The notes: generated by a model from the letters alone, not told the origin. 64,000 bases of DNA from an uncultured Oscillospiraceae bacterium (GCA_934646005.1 CAKUED010000002.1:1-64000), one strand, 5' to 3'; shown: positions 35,547-44,732, counted from the first letter of the stretch. Program-made: numbers and translations.

Positions 35547-38123
35547 ATGAAGCGCATTTGTATTGGCATTCTGGCGCACGTGGACGCAGGCAAGACCACG
35601 CTCTGCGAGGCGATGCTCTACCGCAGCGGCGCGCTGCGCGCGCTGGGGCGCGTCGATCACGGCGACGCGTTTTTGGACACGCAGGCGCTGGAGCGCGAGC
35701 GGGGCATCACGATTTTTTCCAAGCAGGCGATCATGGCGCTGGGGGAGACGGAGCTGGTGCTGCTCGACACGCCGGGGCACGTCGATTTTTCCAGCGAGAT
35801 GGAGCGGACGCTTCAGGTGCTCGACTATGCCGTGCTGCTCATCAGCGGCACAGACGGCGTGCAGGGGCACACGCATACGCTCTGGGGGCTGCTGCGGCGC
35901 TATCAGATCCCGACATTTCTGTTTGTGAACAAAATGGACCTGCCCGCGTGCGACCGCGCGGCGCTGATGCGCGAATTACAGGACGCGTTCGGCGAGGGGT
36001 GCGTCGATTTTTCGCAGCCGCGTGAGGCGCGCGACGAGGCGCTCGCCGTGCTGGACGACACGCTGACGGAGCAGTATTTGCAGACCGGCGTGCTGGAGGA
36101 TGCGCAGATCACGGAGCTCATCGCGCGGCGGCGCGCGTTCGCGTGCTTCTTCGGCTCGGCGCTGAAGCTGGAGGGCGTGGACGAGCTTCTGCACGGTCTG
36201 CGTGACTTTACCCGCCAGCCGGAGCGCCCGGACGCGTTCGGCGCGCGGGTGTTCAAGATCTCGCGCGATGAAAAGGGCGCGCGCCTGACGCACATGAAGA
36301 TCACCGGCGGCGCGCTGCGCGTCAAGTCGCTGCTGCGCGGTGCGGACTGGGAGGAAAAATGCGACCAGCTTCGCATCTACTCCGGCGAAAAATATCAGCT
36401 TGCCGAGACGGTGCAGGCGGGCATGGTCTGTGCGGCGACGGGGCTTTCGCACACGCTTCCCGGCGACGGGCTGGGCTTTGAGGCGGGGCGGTCTGAGCCG
36501 GTTTTGCGCCCGGTGCTGGAATACCGCGTCACGCCGCAGGACGGCACGGACCTGCGCGAGGTCTACAGCCGCCTGCGCCAGCTTCAGGAGGAAGACCCGC
36601 AGCTCCATCTGGCGTGGGAGAGCGCCACGCGCGAGGTGCGCGTGGGTTTGATGGGTGAGGTGCAGCGCGAGGTTTTGCAGCGCGTCATCCGCGACCGCTT
36701 TGGGATGGACGTGGCGTTTGACGAGGGCAAGATCGTGTATCTGGAGACCATCGAGAACAGCGTGGAGGGCGTGGGGCACTATGAGCCGCTGCGGCACTAC
36801 GCCGAGGTGCATCTGCTCTTAGAGCCCGGCGAGCCCGGCAGCGGGCTGATCTTTGACACGATGTGCAGCGAGGACGCACTGTCCCGCAACTGGCAGCGGC
36901 TCGTGCTCACGCATCTCATGGAAAAGCAGCACCGCGGCGTGCTCCTCGGCGCGCCGCTCACGGATGTGCGCATCACACTCGTCTCTGGGCGCGCGCACCA
37001 GAAGCACACGGAGGGCGGCGATTTCCGGCAGGCGACGTACCGCGCCGTGCGGCAGGGGCTGCGCAAGGCAAAAAGTGTGCTGCTCGAGCCGTGGTATGAC
37101 TTCCGGCTGGAGCTGCCGCAGGCGCTCGCGGGGCGGGCAATGTCTGACGTGGGGCAGATGGGCGGCGAGTGCGCGCCGCCGGAGACGATCGGGCAGGACG
37201 CGCTGCTCACCGGCAGCGCGCCGGTGGCGAAGCTGCGCGGCTATGCCCGCGAGGTCGCGGCGTACACGCGCGGTATGGGCAGGCTGACGCTCAGCGCGGG
37301 CGGCTACCGCCCGTGCCCGCAGCAGGATGAGATCGTGCTGGCGTATGGCTACGACCCGGAGCGCGATCTGGAAAACCCGACCGGCTCGGTGTTCTGTGAG
37401 CACGGCGCGGGTTTTGACGTGCGCTGGGACGAGGTGGACGCGCACGCGCATCTGCCGCTGCTGCGTCTGCGCGCGGACGCGGCGGAAGAGGCGGCAGCCC
37501 CGCAGAGCGTGGTGCGCGGCGGCGCGTCCGGCGGTACGGCGGGGCTGGATAAGGAGCTGCAATCCATTTTTGAGCGGACATACGGCGCGATCCGCCGCCG
37601 CGACATTTTGCCATTGCCGTCGCTTCGCGCCGAGGACAAGCAGCAGCTTCTCGCGCGGCTTGAGCCGGCGGAGGAATATGTGCTGGTGGACGGCTACAAC
37701 ATCCTGTTCGCGTGGGACGAGCTGAGCGCCATCGCGCGCGACAATCTGGACGCGGCGCGGCATATTCTCATGAATCTGCTGTGCAATTATCAGGCATATC
37801 GCGGTTGCGCGCTGATTTTGGTGTTTGACGCGTACAAAGTCCCGGAGGGGCTGGGCAGCGTGGAAAAGTACCACAACATCCACATCGTCTACACCAAACA
37901 GGCGGAGACGGCGGATCAGTACATCGAGCGCGTGACGTATGCGCTGGCAGGCAGACGCCGCCGCGTGCGCGTGGCAACGTCCGACAATCTGGAGCAGCTA
38001 ATTATCCTGGGACACGGCGCAGAGCGCGTCTCCGCCCAGAGCTTCCACGACGAGGTGCAGGCAGTGCAGCAGGAGATCAGCCGGCTCGTGCAGAGGAATA
38101 ATCAGAAGAATGCGGAGATTTGA
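35547..38123 (+). CDS. TetM/EF-G-like translation GTPase fused to a YacP/Rae1-like NYN ribonuclease domain
   Basis: An 858-residue protein. Residues 1-~660 form a translational GTPase of the ribosomal-protection type: AHVDAGKTT (G1), RGITIFS (G2), DTPGHVDFS (G3), NKMD (G4), followed by EF-G-like domains II-V. The last ~150 residues are a NYN/PIN-like domain as in B. subtilis YacP/Rae1, a ribosome-dependent mRNA endonuclease: VLVDGYNILFAW, ILVFDAYKV, TADQYIERV and VATSDNLEQ keep the acidic metal-binding residues. A GTPase that enters the A site joined to an A-site nuclease suggests ribosome rescue or mRNA decay (inference). The start at 35547 gives MKRICIGILAHVD with GGGAG before it. Confidence 0.85.
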   Translation: MKRICIGILAHVDAGKTTLCEAMLYRSGALRALGRVDHGDAFLDTQALERERGITIFSKQAIMALGETELVLLDTPGHVDFSSEMERTLQVLDYAVLLISGTDGVQGHTHTLWGLLRRYQIPTFLFVNKMDLPACDRAALMRELQDAFGEGCVDFSQPREARDEALAVLDDTLTEQYLQTGVLEDAQITELIARRRAFACFFGSALKLEGVDELLHGLRDFTRQPERPDAFGARVFKISRDEKGARLTHMKITGGALRVKSLLRGADWEEKCDQLRIYSGEKYQLAETVQAGMVCAATGLSHTLPGDGLGFEAGRSEPVLRPVLEYRVTPQDGTDLREVYSRLRQLQEEDPQLHLAWESATREVRVGLMGEVQREVLQRVIRDRFGMDVAFDEGKIVYLETIENSVEGVGHYEPLRHYAEVHLLLEPGEPGSGLIFDTMCSEDALSRNWQRLVLTHLMEKQHRGVLLGAPLTDVRITLVSGRAHQKHTEGGDFRQATYRAVRQGLRKAKSVLLEPWYDFRLELPQALAGRAMSDVGQMGGECAPPETIGQDALLTGSAPVAKLRGYAREVAAYTRGMGRLTLSAGGYRPCPQQDEIVLAYGYDPERDLENPTGSVFCEHGAGFDVRWDEVDAHAHLPLLRLRADAAEEAAAPQSVVRGGASGGTAGLDKELQSIFERTYGAIRRRDILPLPSLRAEDKQQLLARLEPAEEYVLVDGYNILFAWDELSAIARDNLDAARHILMNLLCNYQAYRGCALILVFDAYKVPEGLGSVEKYHNIHIVYTKQAETADQYIERVTYALAGRRRRVRVATSDNLEQLIILGHGAERVSAQSFHDEVQAVQQEISRLVQRNNQKNAEI

Positions 38124-38150
38124 GGGCTTGCACCCAGCCGCCGAATGTGC

Positions 38151-38555
38151 GTAGGGGAGGGGTTCTACCTCTCCCGACGTTTTTTGCGGCAGCGCCGATT
38201 TGCAGAAGTCCAAGGCTTCCCTTGGTGACCAAGGTAGCGAAGCGGCGGCGTGGTGCTGAATGACAGCCCGGTGGGCTGTCAGACCCACGCCGTGACCGAG
38301 CCGCAGCGAGACGCTGTCGCCGCAGGCGACTGAAGGGATCAGAACGCCGCAGGTTTGCAGAGCGCTACCCTGTGGTGCGGCAAAACGTACACCTTCTCAT
38401 CCCTTCCGTCACGGCTTCGCCGTGCCACCTCCCCTTGGTCACCAAGGGGAGGCTTGGGGGTGCGCGTGTTCGCATTGGCGCGCCCATATCCGCAGCATTG
38501 TACTGCGCGGACGGGGTAGAACCCCGCCCCTACGGCTCGATTGGCGGTGCGGCGC
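38151..38555. repeat. Intergenic repeat cluster 1 (reduced)
   Basis: It starts with a GTAGGGGAGGGG..CTCCCG hairpin at 38151 and ends with an inverted GGGGTAGAACCCCGCCCCTAC copy near 38514-38534, followed by GGCTCGATTGG. Between lies a CCTTGGTGACCAAGG module and a CACCTCCCC TTGGTCACCAAGG module (about 38200-38455). It contains fewer modules than the clusters at 41.6, 44.2, 49.5 and 55.4 kb. No gene is supported in this ~480-nt interval. Confidence 0.7.
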
Positions 38556-38566
38556 AAATAAAAAAC

Positions 38567-38592
38567 GCCCGCGGTGCGTTTGCACCGCGGGC
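38567..38592 (-). terminator. Terminator of ygfK
   Basis: The stem GCCCGCGGTGC/GCACCGCGGGC is followed on the minus strand by GTTTTTTATT, 12 nt behind the ygfK stop. Confidence 0.8.
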
Positions 38593-38604
38593 TTCCTTAT
38601 TTTA

Positions 38605-41553
38605 TTAGCAATACAGGTAGCTGTAACGGCTGCGGATGCGGAGGATGAGGGCTTCGATGTCCTTTTGCAGGTCGTTCGGCTGGGAGAGGTCGTAATCCTT
38701 GACGCCTCCCAGACGGACGCGGACCTTGTCGCCGCCGAGGAAGAGGACGCCGTTATTGTGGCTGTCTTCCATGTCCTCTGCGGTCTGGAAGAGCGTGAAC
38801 TTGTCGTGGCACGGCTCGGAGGCGTAGGGGCAGAAGTGCGTGCAGTTGCCGCACTCGTTGCACATCTTGTCCACATGGACGATCTGCACACGCCCGTCGG
38901 CGAGCGTCACGGCGACGTTCGCGCGGTTCGGGCAGGAATCGACGCAGTTTTCGCAGACGGTGTTGCAGTCAAGGCAGCGAGAGCCTTCGCAGCGCGCGTC
39001 CTTCGCCATTTTCAGAACGCCCTTCTTCGACACGGCGCAGGCTCTGGCGGGGTAGGCTTCTGCGGGGATCTCGTAGCTGTGCGGCGCGCCGATGACGGCT
39101 TCCGCGAACGCGGCGGCGTCCGCAATGCCTTCGACCACGGTGGCAGGACCGCGATGCGCGTCGCCCGCGCACCAGACGTTCTCCACGTTCGTCTTGAACG
39201 CAGGACCTTTGCGCTCCATCTCCACGCCGTTTGCCGCCATGAGGGCGGCATCGACCTTTTCGCCGACGGCGGAGAGAACGAGGTCGCACGGGATCTCAAA
39301 GAACTCGCCCGTGCCGACCGGGGCACGGCGGCCAGAGGCGTCCGGCTCGCCGAGCTTCATCTTTTCCAGGCGCAGCCTGCCGTCCTTCTGCTCAACGGGC
39401 GCTGCCAGCTCGACCATAGCAACGCCGTCCGCGATGGCGAGCGCCAGCTCATGCTCATCGGCGGGCATTTCCTTCTTGGTGCGGCGGTAGACGATGGTGG
39501 AAGAGCACGCGCCCATGCGCCTTGCTACGCGCGCGGCGTCCATCGCGGTGTTGCCCGCGCCCACGACCACGACGTGACCCGTGAGGCTCGGCTTGACCTG
39601 CGTTTTCATGTCCTTCATCCAGCCGATGACGCCCTGCACATTGCCGGGAATATCGAGCTTGCCCGCCTGCCATGCGCCGGTGGCGAGGAGGATGTGGGTG
39701 TAGCCCTGCTTTTTGAGCTCGTCAATGGACGGAGCGGGTGCACCGCACTTGACCTCGACGCCGTATTTCTCCATGAGCGCGACGTCCTTGTCGATGGCTT
39801 CGTCGGTGATGCGGAACGCGGGGATGACGTAGCGCGGCACGCCGCCGAGCTTCGCTTCGCGCTCAAAAATGGTGGTCTGGATACCGGCTCTGCCGAGGAA
39901 GTACGCCGCGGCGATGCCCGTCGGACCGCCGCCGATGATGGCAGCCTTCTTGCCCGCGACAGCCTCCGGCTTGCGGATGGACGCCATCAGCGCGCCGTAG
40001 CCCTGTTCCGCCGCGACGAGCTTGGTGTCACGGATCTGGACGGACTCTTCATAGAAGTTGCGGGAGCACCTGTTCTGGCAGCGGTGCGCGCAGATCGTGC
40101 CGGTGATGAACGGCAGGGCGTTCTTTTCGGTGATGAGCTTCAGCGCCGGACCGTAGAGACCGCGCTTGCAGAGCTCGATGTACTCCGGAATATCCTGATG
40201 GATGGGGCAGCCGCCCTTGCAGGGCGCGGTGAAGCAGTCGATGAGCGGCACAGCGTCCGCCGACTTGCGCGCGGGCAGGGGCTTGATGGGCTTGAGGTGA
40301 TGGAAGTCGGTATGCGACGCGGCGCTCATCTCGGCGATGGCGGCGGAGTCCGTCCCGGCGAAGCGGGCGTAGGGCATATCCTCGACCTTTTCCACCATCT
40401 GCGCCAGACGGTTGTATCCGCCGGGCTTGAGGATGGTCGTGGCGACGGTGATGGGCCAGATGCCCGCGGCAAAGAGCTTGTCACAGTTAAAATATTCCGC
40501 GCCGCCCGCGAAGGAGATGCGCATTTTGCCCTTAAACTGGCGGGAAATGCGGTTGCACATTTCGATCGTCAGCGGGAAGAGACTGCGGCCGGACATATAC
40601 ATTTCGCTTCCGGGCAGCTCGCCGCGCGTGGTATCGACGGGGAAGGTGTTCGACAGCTTGAGACCAAATTCCAGTCCCTTGCTGTCCGCCAGCGCCTGCA
40701 GACGCTCAAACATCGGCACGGCGTCCGCCCACTGGAGATCCTCGTTGAAGTGGTGCTCGTCAAAGACGATGTAGTCGTAGCCCATGGAGTCGAGGATGGT
40801 GCGGGCGGTCTTGTAGCCGAGGATGGTGGGGTTACACTTGACGAACGTGTGCAGACCCTTTTCCGTCAGCAGGTAGGACGCGATGCGCTCGATCTCCTGC
40901 GGCGGGCAGCCGTGCAGCGTGGAGACCGTGACGGAGCGCGAGACGCGGGGGGAGATGGACGCGATGAAGTCCTTCTCTTCCGGGAACATCTCGGTGAGCA
41001 CAGCGAGGCACTCTTTGAACTGCTCGGTCTTGGTGGCGTCCATCATGCCGTCGATGTAGGTGTTGACCTTGTCGCCCTTGATGCCTTCCAGATCGTAGCC
41101 GACGGACATATTGAACACGAACCCGTCGGGGTCGCCCAGACCGTAGACCTTGGACAGGACCTTCAGCGCGCACCAGGCTTTGATGTATTCATTCATCGCC
41201 TGCGGAATTTCCAGCTCCGTGGACCATTCCTGATTGTAGCCCTCGTCGTTCGCCAGAATGCAGGGACGCGGCACGCACGCGGCAAGCTCCGCGCCGTCCA
41301 TCTTCTGAACGGTCTTGACCTCAAAGAAGCGCGCGCCCACGAAGTAGGACGCGATGATGTTCTGCGCAAGCTGGCTGTTGGGACCGGCGGCAGGACCAAA
41401 CGGCGTTTCAATGCGCTCGCCGAAGATCGGCAGCGACTTACCGCTGGCGTGATAGGCTTTATGAACGCCGAAGATGTCGCCCGTGGCGGCATATTCGGTC
41501 GTGATCCAGTTCATTAAAGATTTGAACGGGATGGGATACATTTTCTCAGACAT
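38605..41553 (-). CDS. ygfK: YgfK-like iron-sulfur flavoprotein oxidoreductase
   Basis: A 982-residue protein. The N-terminal half is a dihydroorotate/dihydropyrimidine dehydrogenase-like barrel region (ERIETPFGPAAGPNSQLAQN). A GltD-like module follows, with Cys-rich iron-sulfur sites (CKGGCPIHQDIPEYI, CAHRCQNRCSR), an FAD loop (IIGGGPTGIAAAYFLGRAG) and an NADPH loop (VVVGAGNTAMDAARVARRMG). A Cys-rich C-terminus (CEGSRCLDCNTVCENCVDSC, CNECGNCTHFCPY) adds 4Fe-4S clusters. It carries the old name 'selenate reductase subunit', but in gut anaerobes it groups with purine/urate breakdown genes, as it does here with ssnA. CAGGAGGAACAAAT fixes the ATG. Confidence 0.9.
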   Translation of the reverse strand: MSEKMYPIPFKSLMNWITTEYAATGDIFGVHKAYHASGKSLPIFGERIETPFGPAAGPNSQLAQNIIASYFVGARFFEVKTVQKMDGAELAACVPRPCILANDEGYNQEWSTELEIPQAMNEYIKAWCALKVLSKVYGLGDPDGFVFNMSVGYDLEGIKGDKVNTYIDGMMDATKTEQFKECLAVLTEMFPEEKDFIASISPRVSRSVTVSTLHGCPPQEIERIASYLLTEKGLHTFVKCNPTILGYKTARTILDSMGYDYIVFDEHHFNEDLQWADAVPMFERLQALADSKGLEFGLKLSNTFPVDTTRGELPGSEMYMSGRSLFPLTIEMCNRISRQFKGKMRISFAGGAEYFNCDKLFAAGIWPITVATTILKPGGYNRLAQMVEKVEDMPYARFAGTDSAAIAEMSAASHTDFHHLKPIKPLPARKSADAVPLIDCFTAPCKGGCPIHQDIPEYIELCKRGLYGPALKLITEKNALPFITGTICAHRCQNRCSRNFYEESVQIRDTKLVAAEQGYGALMASIRKPEAVAGKKAAIIGGGPTGIAAAYFLGRAGIQTTIFEREAKLGGVPRYVIPAFRITDEAIDKDVALMEKYGVEVKCGAPAPSIDELKKQGYTHILLATGAWQAGKLDIPGNVQGVIGWMKDMKTQVKPSLTGHVVVVGAGNTAMDAARVARRMGACSSTIVYRRTKKEMPADEHELALAIADGVAMVELAAPVEQKDGRLRLEKMKLGEPDASGRRAPVGTGEFFEIPCDLVLSAVGEKVDAALMAANGVEMERKGPAFKTNVENVWCAGDAHRGPATVVEGIADAAAFAEAVIGAPHSYEIPAEAYPARACAVSKKGVLKMAKDARCEGSRCLDCNTVCENCVDSCPNRANVAVTLADGRVQIVHVDKMCNECGNCTHFCPYASEPCHDKFTLFQTAEDMEDSHNNGVLFLGGDKVRVRLGGVKDYDLSQPNDLQKDIEALILRIRSRYSYLYC

Positions 41554-41602
41554 ATTTGTTCCTCCTGTGATCGGACGTTTGTGAAGAATGTTTCCGGCTA
41601 GC

Positions 41603-42055
41603 GTAGGGGAGGGGTTCTGCCCCTCCCGCGCGGGATGCAATCGCAGAATTGCACGCATTTTCGGTGAAAACGTAAACTGTTCTGTAGGGGCGGACGACCC
41701 TGTCCGCCCGTTGGGCAATTGCAAATTTGCCGCAGCAGTTCGTAAAAAACGGACGTGCCCTGTGCGGGTCGATGTGGGCATCGACCCCTATAAACGTTGT
41801 GCGTTTTCGCATCGGTGCGTTCGCATTTGCGGCTGCGCCGTGCCGGGCGGACAGAGGCGTCCGCCCCTACGGGTGCGTGCGTGTTCGCATTGGTGCGCCC
41901 ATAACCGTAACGTCGTACTGCGCGGGCGGGGCAGAGCCCCGCCCCTACGTTACGACGAAACGTGGCGACTGCTCAGAACGTACAGCTTCTGATCCCTTCC
42001 GGGTTCGCTTCGCTCACCCACCTCCCCTTGGTCACCAAGGGGAGGCTTTTTAAGG
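41603..42055. repeat. Intergenic repeat cluster 2
   Basis: Hairpin modules run in order: GTAGGGGAGGGG type forward (41603), GTAGGGGCGGAC type forward (~41686), CGGGTCGATGTGGG type reversed (~41767), CGGGCGGACAGAGG type reversed (~41844), GCGGGCGGGG type reversed (~41922-41948). They are about 80 nt apart. A CACCTCCCCTTGGTCACCAAGG-like module then follows up to 42052, as in cluster 1. No gene supported. Confidence 0.75.
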
Positions 42056-42061
42056 TGCGTC

Positions 42062-43405
42062 TTAATATTCTCTATGGTTCAGGCTGCCCCAGAGCTTTTT
42101 GGCGGCTTCGAGGATGTGGGCGTTTTCGGCTTCCTCGTCGATGCCGACCAGCTCGCGGTCCTTCATTAAGATCTTACCGGCGGCGATGGTCGTCTGGCAC
42201 TGACGGCCCGTCATGCCGAAGATCATGTGCCCGTCGATGTTTTCATCACTGAACGGGGTGAACGGCTTGTAATCCATCACAATGATGTCCGCCGCCGCGC
42301 CCGCCTTGAGAACGCCCAGCTCGTCCGGGAAGTATTTTGCGCCGATTTTGGCGTTGTTCTTAAAGAGCATATCCGTCACCTCACACCAGCCGACGTTCGG
42401 CAGGCAGTTCTGGCTGCGCTGCGAGCACAGCGCGACCTTGAGGCTCTCCAGCATATCGTTGGTGTATGCGTCCGTGCCCATGCCGAGCAGGATGCCGCGC
42501 TTGTAGAGCTGGAGCACCGGGCAGATGCCGATGGCGTTGCCCATGTTGGATTCCGGGTTGTTTACGACCATCGTGCCGGTCTCCCGGATGATCTCCATCT
42601 CGGCGGTGTTCACATGGATGCAGTGACCAAGGATGGTCTTATCGCCCAGAATGCCGTGATCCTGCAAACGCTGGACGGGACGGCGACCGTAGTTCTGGAG
42701 AGAGTCATACACATCGTTCATGCCCTCGGAGACGTGGATGTGATAGCCGGTGCGGCCGTTGTTCGCCTCGACCATGCGGTCAAACGTCTTATCGGAGATG
42801 GTGAACAGCGCGTGACCGCCGAACATGGCGGCGAGCATTGGGTCGTTATGCTCCTTGCACCAGGTGATCCAGTCGGCGTTTTCCTGAATGGCTTCCAGGC
42901 ACTTTTCCTCGCCGTCACGGTCGGAGACCTCATAGCACAGGCAGGAGCGGACACCGAATTTTTTGGCGCTCTCCGCGATCTGGAACAGCGAGCCGGGAAT
43001 TTCACAGTAGGACGCGTGATGGTCAAAGATCGTGGTGACGCCCTGCTTGATGCAGTCGATGTACAGCGCGTCCGCGCTCGCGCGCGTGCCTTCCAGCGTC
43101 AGGTGGCGGTCGATCGCCCACCATGTGCCGTCCAGCACCTCAAAGAAGTTCGTAGGGTTGTTGCCGGCGATCGACAGACCGCGCGCCAGCGCCGAATAGA
43201 TGTGTGTGTGGGCGTTGATGAGCGCGGGCATGATGACGCCGCCCCTGGCGTCGAGCTTTTCCGCCTGCGGATACTTTGCCGCCAGCGCCGCCGCGTCGCC
43301 GACCTCGACGATCTTCGTGCCCTCGAACACGACCGCGCCGTGCTCGTAATACCCCTTCGCAGCGGGGTCGCGCGTAATGAGTTTGCCATTGGTGAGAATG
43401 TACAA
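42062..43405 (-). CDS. ssnA: SsnA-type aminohydrolase (purine deaminase-like)
   Basis: A 447-residue amidohydrolase-superfamily enzyme. The metal site is visible as NAHTHIYSAL (about residues 64-69), HIHVSEG, GHCIHVN and the Asp in GMGTDAYTND. It resembles SsnA proteins, related to guanine/chlorohydrolase-type deaminases and regularly encoded near ygfK. The role is therefore probably deamination of a purine or purine-derived ring in the cytosol. The start is TTG at 43405, because AAAGGAGGAACTACAA immediately precedes it and the family usually begins with a short I/L-L-x-N-G strand. The leader RNA upstream suggests attenuation control. Confidence 0.87.
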   Translation of the reverse strand: MYILTNGKLITRDPAAKGYYEHGAVVFEGTKIVEVGDAAALAAKYPQAEKLDARGGVIMPALINAHTHIYSALARGLSIAGNNPTNFFEVLDGTWWAIDRHLTLEGTRASADALYIDCIKQGVTTIFDHHASYCEIPGSLFQIAESAKKFGVRSCLCYEVSDRDGEEKCLEAIQENADWITWCKEHNDPMLAAMFGGHALFTISDKTFDRMVEANNGRTGYHIHVSEGMNDVYDSLQNYGRRPVQRLQDHGILGDKTILGHCIHVNTAEMEIIRETGTMVVNNPESNMGNAIGICPVLQLYKRGILLGMGTDAYTNDMLESLKVALCSQRSQNCLPNVGWCEVTDMLFKNNAKIGAKYFPDELGVLKAGAAADIIVMDYKPFTPFSDENIDGHMIFGMTGRQCQTTIAAGKILMKDRELVGIDEEAENAHILEAAKKLWGSLNHREY

Positions 43406-43594
43406 TTGTAGTTCCTCCTTTTTACGATCCATCACCCGGATAACAAAAAATGTTCCAGACCATCTCTGGTCTGAAACACTCAAGCGTCGCGCCGAGTGAT
43501 AGTTGCAGCCCGTGTGCGAAACACTTCCTTACAGCTACCATCTTTTGTTTTGAAGCAGCATCCGATAATCTGACGAGTCATCTTATTTCCTGCT
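43406..43594 (-). promoter_or_regulatory. Structured ssnA leader RNA with attenuator
   Basis: About 190 nt of untranslated leader precede ssnA. On the minus strand a hairpin CACTC..GAGTG with an inner GCG/CGC stem is followed by a second hairpin, CAGACCA/TGGTCTG, running into GAACATTTTTTG, a terminator shape. An upstream AGTGTTT (near 43526) repeats the AGTGTTT (~43477) next to the terminator stem, offering alternative pairing. I recall a candidate cis-regulatory 'ssnA motif' RNA in Clostridia, but could not compare it. A ligand is not identifiable. Confidence 0.6.
43443..43473 (-). terminator. Attenuator hairpin in the ssnA leader
   Basis: CAGACCA and TGGTCTG pair around GAGA (43456-43473), and six T residues on the minus strand follow at 43445-43450. 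Confidence 0.65.
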
Positions 43595-43600
43595 GCTTCT

Positions 43601-43629
43601 ATTATAGAAAAATCGGGCAAAAATTTGAA
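43601..43629 (-). promoter_or_regulatory. ssnA promoter
   Basis: On the minus strand TTCAAA (43624-43629), 17-nt spacer, TATAAT (43601-43606). Confidence 0.65.
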
Positions 43630-43688
43630 GCGGTATTTTTTACAAAAATGCACGGTCAAAATTCAGCAAAATGTCAGAAAGCGTCCGC

Positions 43689-43717
43689 TTGCGGCGCGGC
43701 GGCGGGGGTGGTATAAT
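43689..43717 (+). promoter_or_regulatory. Promoter of the GNAT gene
   Basis: TTGCGG (43689-43694), 17-nt GC-rich spacer ending in TGG, TATAAT (43712-43717); an extended -10 form. Confidence 0.65.
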
Positions 43718-43744
43718 GCGAAAAACACGCATGGAGGCGCAAAC

Positions 43745-44233
43745 ATGGACATTACGGTACGGGCATACGCTCCAGCGGACGTGGCGCAGATGAACGGGAT
43801 CTGGAACGAGGTCGTGGAGGACGGCGTCGCCTTCCCGCAGGAGGACTATCTCGACGCGCAGACCGGCGCGGCGTTTTATGCCGAACAGACCTACACCGCC
43901 GTGGCTGCGGGGTCGGACGGCAAGATCTACGGGCTTTACATCCTGCATCCCAACAACATCGGGCGCTGCGGGCACATCGCCAACGCGAGCTACGCCGTGC
44001 GCGGCACGGCGCGCGGGCTGCACATCGGCGAAAAGCTGGTGTCGGATTGTTTGATGCAGGCAAAGGCGCACGGCTTCGGCGTCCTGCAATTCAACGCCGT
44101 CGTGGCGACGAACCTCCACGCCCGCCACCTCTACGAGCGCCTCGGCTTCACCCAGCTCGGCACGATCCCCAAAGGCTTCCGCATGAAGGACGGACACTTT
44201 GAGGACATTTGTCCCTACTATCACGAACTGTAG
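43745..44233 (+). CDS. GNAT-family N-acetyltransferase
   Basis: A 162-residue GNAT protein: N-terminal strand ITVRAYAPADVAQMNGIWNE, core strand KIYGLYILHPN, acetyl-CoA loop region SYAVRGTARGLHIGEKLVSD (RxxGxH variant), and FGVLQFNAVVATNLHARHLY with YERLGF near the end. The substrate is unknown; similar enzymes acetylate amino acids, amines or antibiotics. GGAGG stands 7 nt before the ATG. It is divergent from ssnA and followed by repeat cluster 3, so probably a single-gene unit. Confidence 0.85.
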   Translation: MDITVRAYAPADVAQMNGIWNEVVEDGVAFPQEDYLDAQTGAAFYAEQTYTAVAAGSDGKIYGLYILHPNNIGRCGHIANASYAVRGTARGLHIGEKLVSDCLMQAKAHGFGVLQFNAVVATNLHARHLYERLGFTQLGTIPKGFRMKDGHFEDICPYYHEL

Positions 44234-44245
44234 TACGCTTTGCCT

Positions 44246-44672
44246 GTAGGGGCGGACGCCTCTGTCCGCCCGGCAGGGCGTACCATCAAAATTGCACAAC
44301 AAACGGCGACCACGCATAACGTCCGTAGGGGTCGATGCCCACATCGACCCGGCAATGTGCAATTGCAAACCTGCACGCACCGTCGGCGGACCCGCATAAC
44401 GTCCTGTAGGGGCGGACGACTCTGTCCGCCCGTGGGGCACGACCAATTTCGACGCAGGGTCTCGTAAAAACGAAATGTGTCTGCCGCACGGGTCGATGTG
44501 GGCATCGACCCCTACAAATATGGTACGGATTCGCATGGGTGCATCCGTTTTTGCGGGTGCGTACCGCCGGGCGGACAGAGTCGTCCGCCCCTACGGGTGC
44601 GTGCCATTTTGCCGCCAGCGCGTGCAGGCTGGTGGTGTTATACCGTGCGGGATGGGCAAGCCCCTCCCCTAC
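44246..44672. repeat. Intergenic repeat cluster 3
   Basis: Six hairpin modules about 80 nt apart: GTAGGGGCGGAC forward (44246), GTAGGGGTCGATG forward (~44325), GTAGGGGCGGAC forward (~44406), CGGGTCGATGTGGG reversed (~44490), CGGGCGGACAGAG reversed (~44569), GCGGGATGGG..CTCCCCTAC reversed (~44646-44672). Orientation switches between the third and fourth module. No gene is supported in the 44234-44732 interval. Confidence 0.75.
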
Positions 44673-44732
44673 ATTACGACGCATTGGGGCGCAGATACAA
44701 AACTGTGGGCTGCCATTCGGCAGCCCACCTCT

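Noticed and set aside
35547..38123. Calling the GTPase gene a tetracycline-resistance gene
   Set aside because: Similarity is to the whole ribosomal-protection family; the NYN fusion and lack of any mobile context argue against a standard tet gene.
38422..41517. A 1,031-codon plus-strand frame across ygfK
   Set aside because: It is antisense to a protein with intact FAD, NADPH and Fe-S motifs and starts inside repeat cluster 1.
38605..41553. Taking ygfK literally as a selenate reductase
   Set aside because: The name is historical. Domain content and the neighbouring purine enzymes fit a purine-related reductase better.
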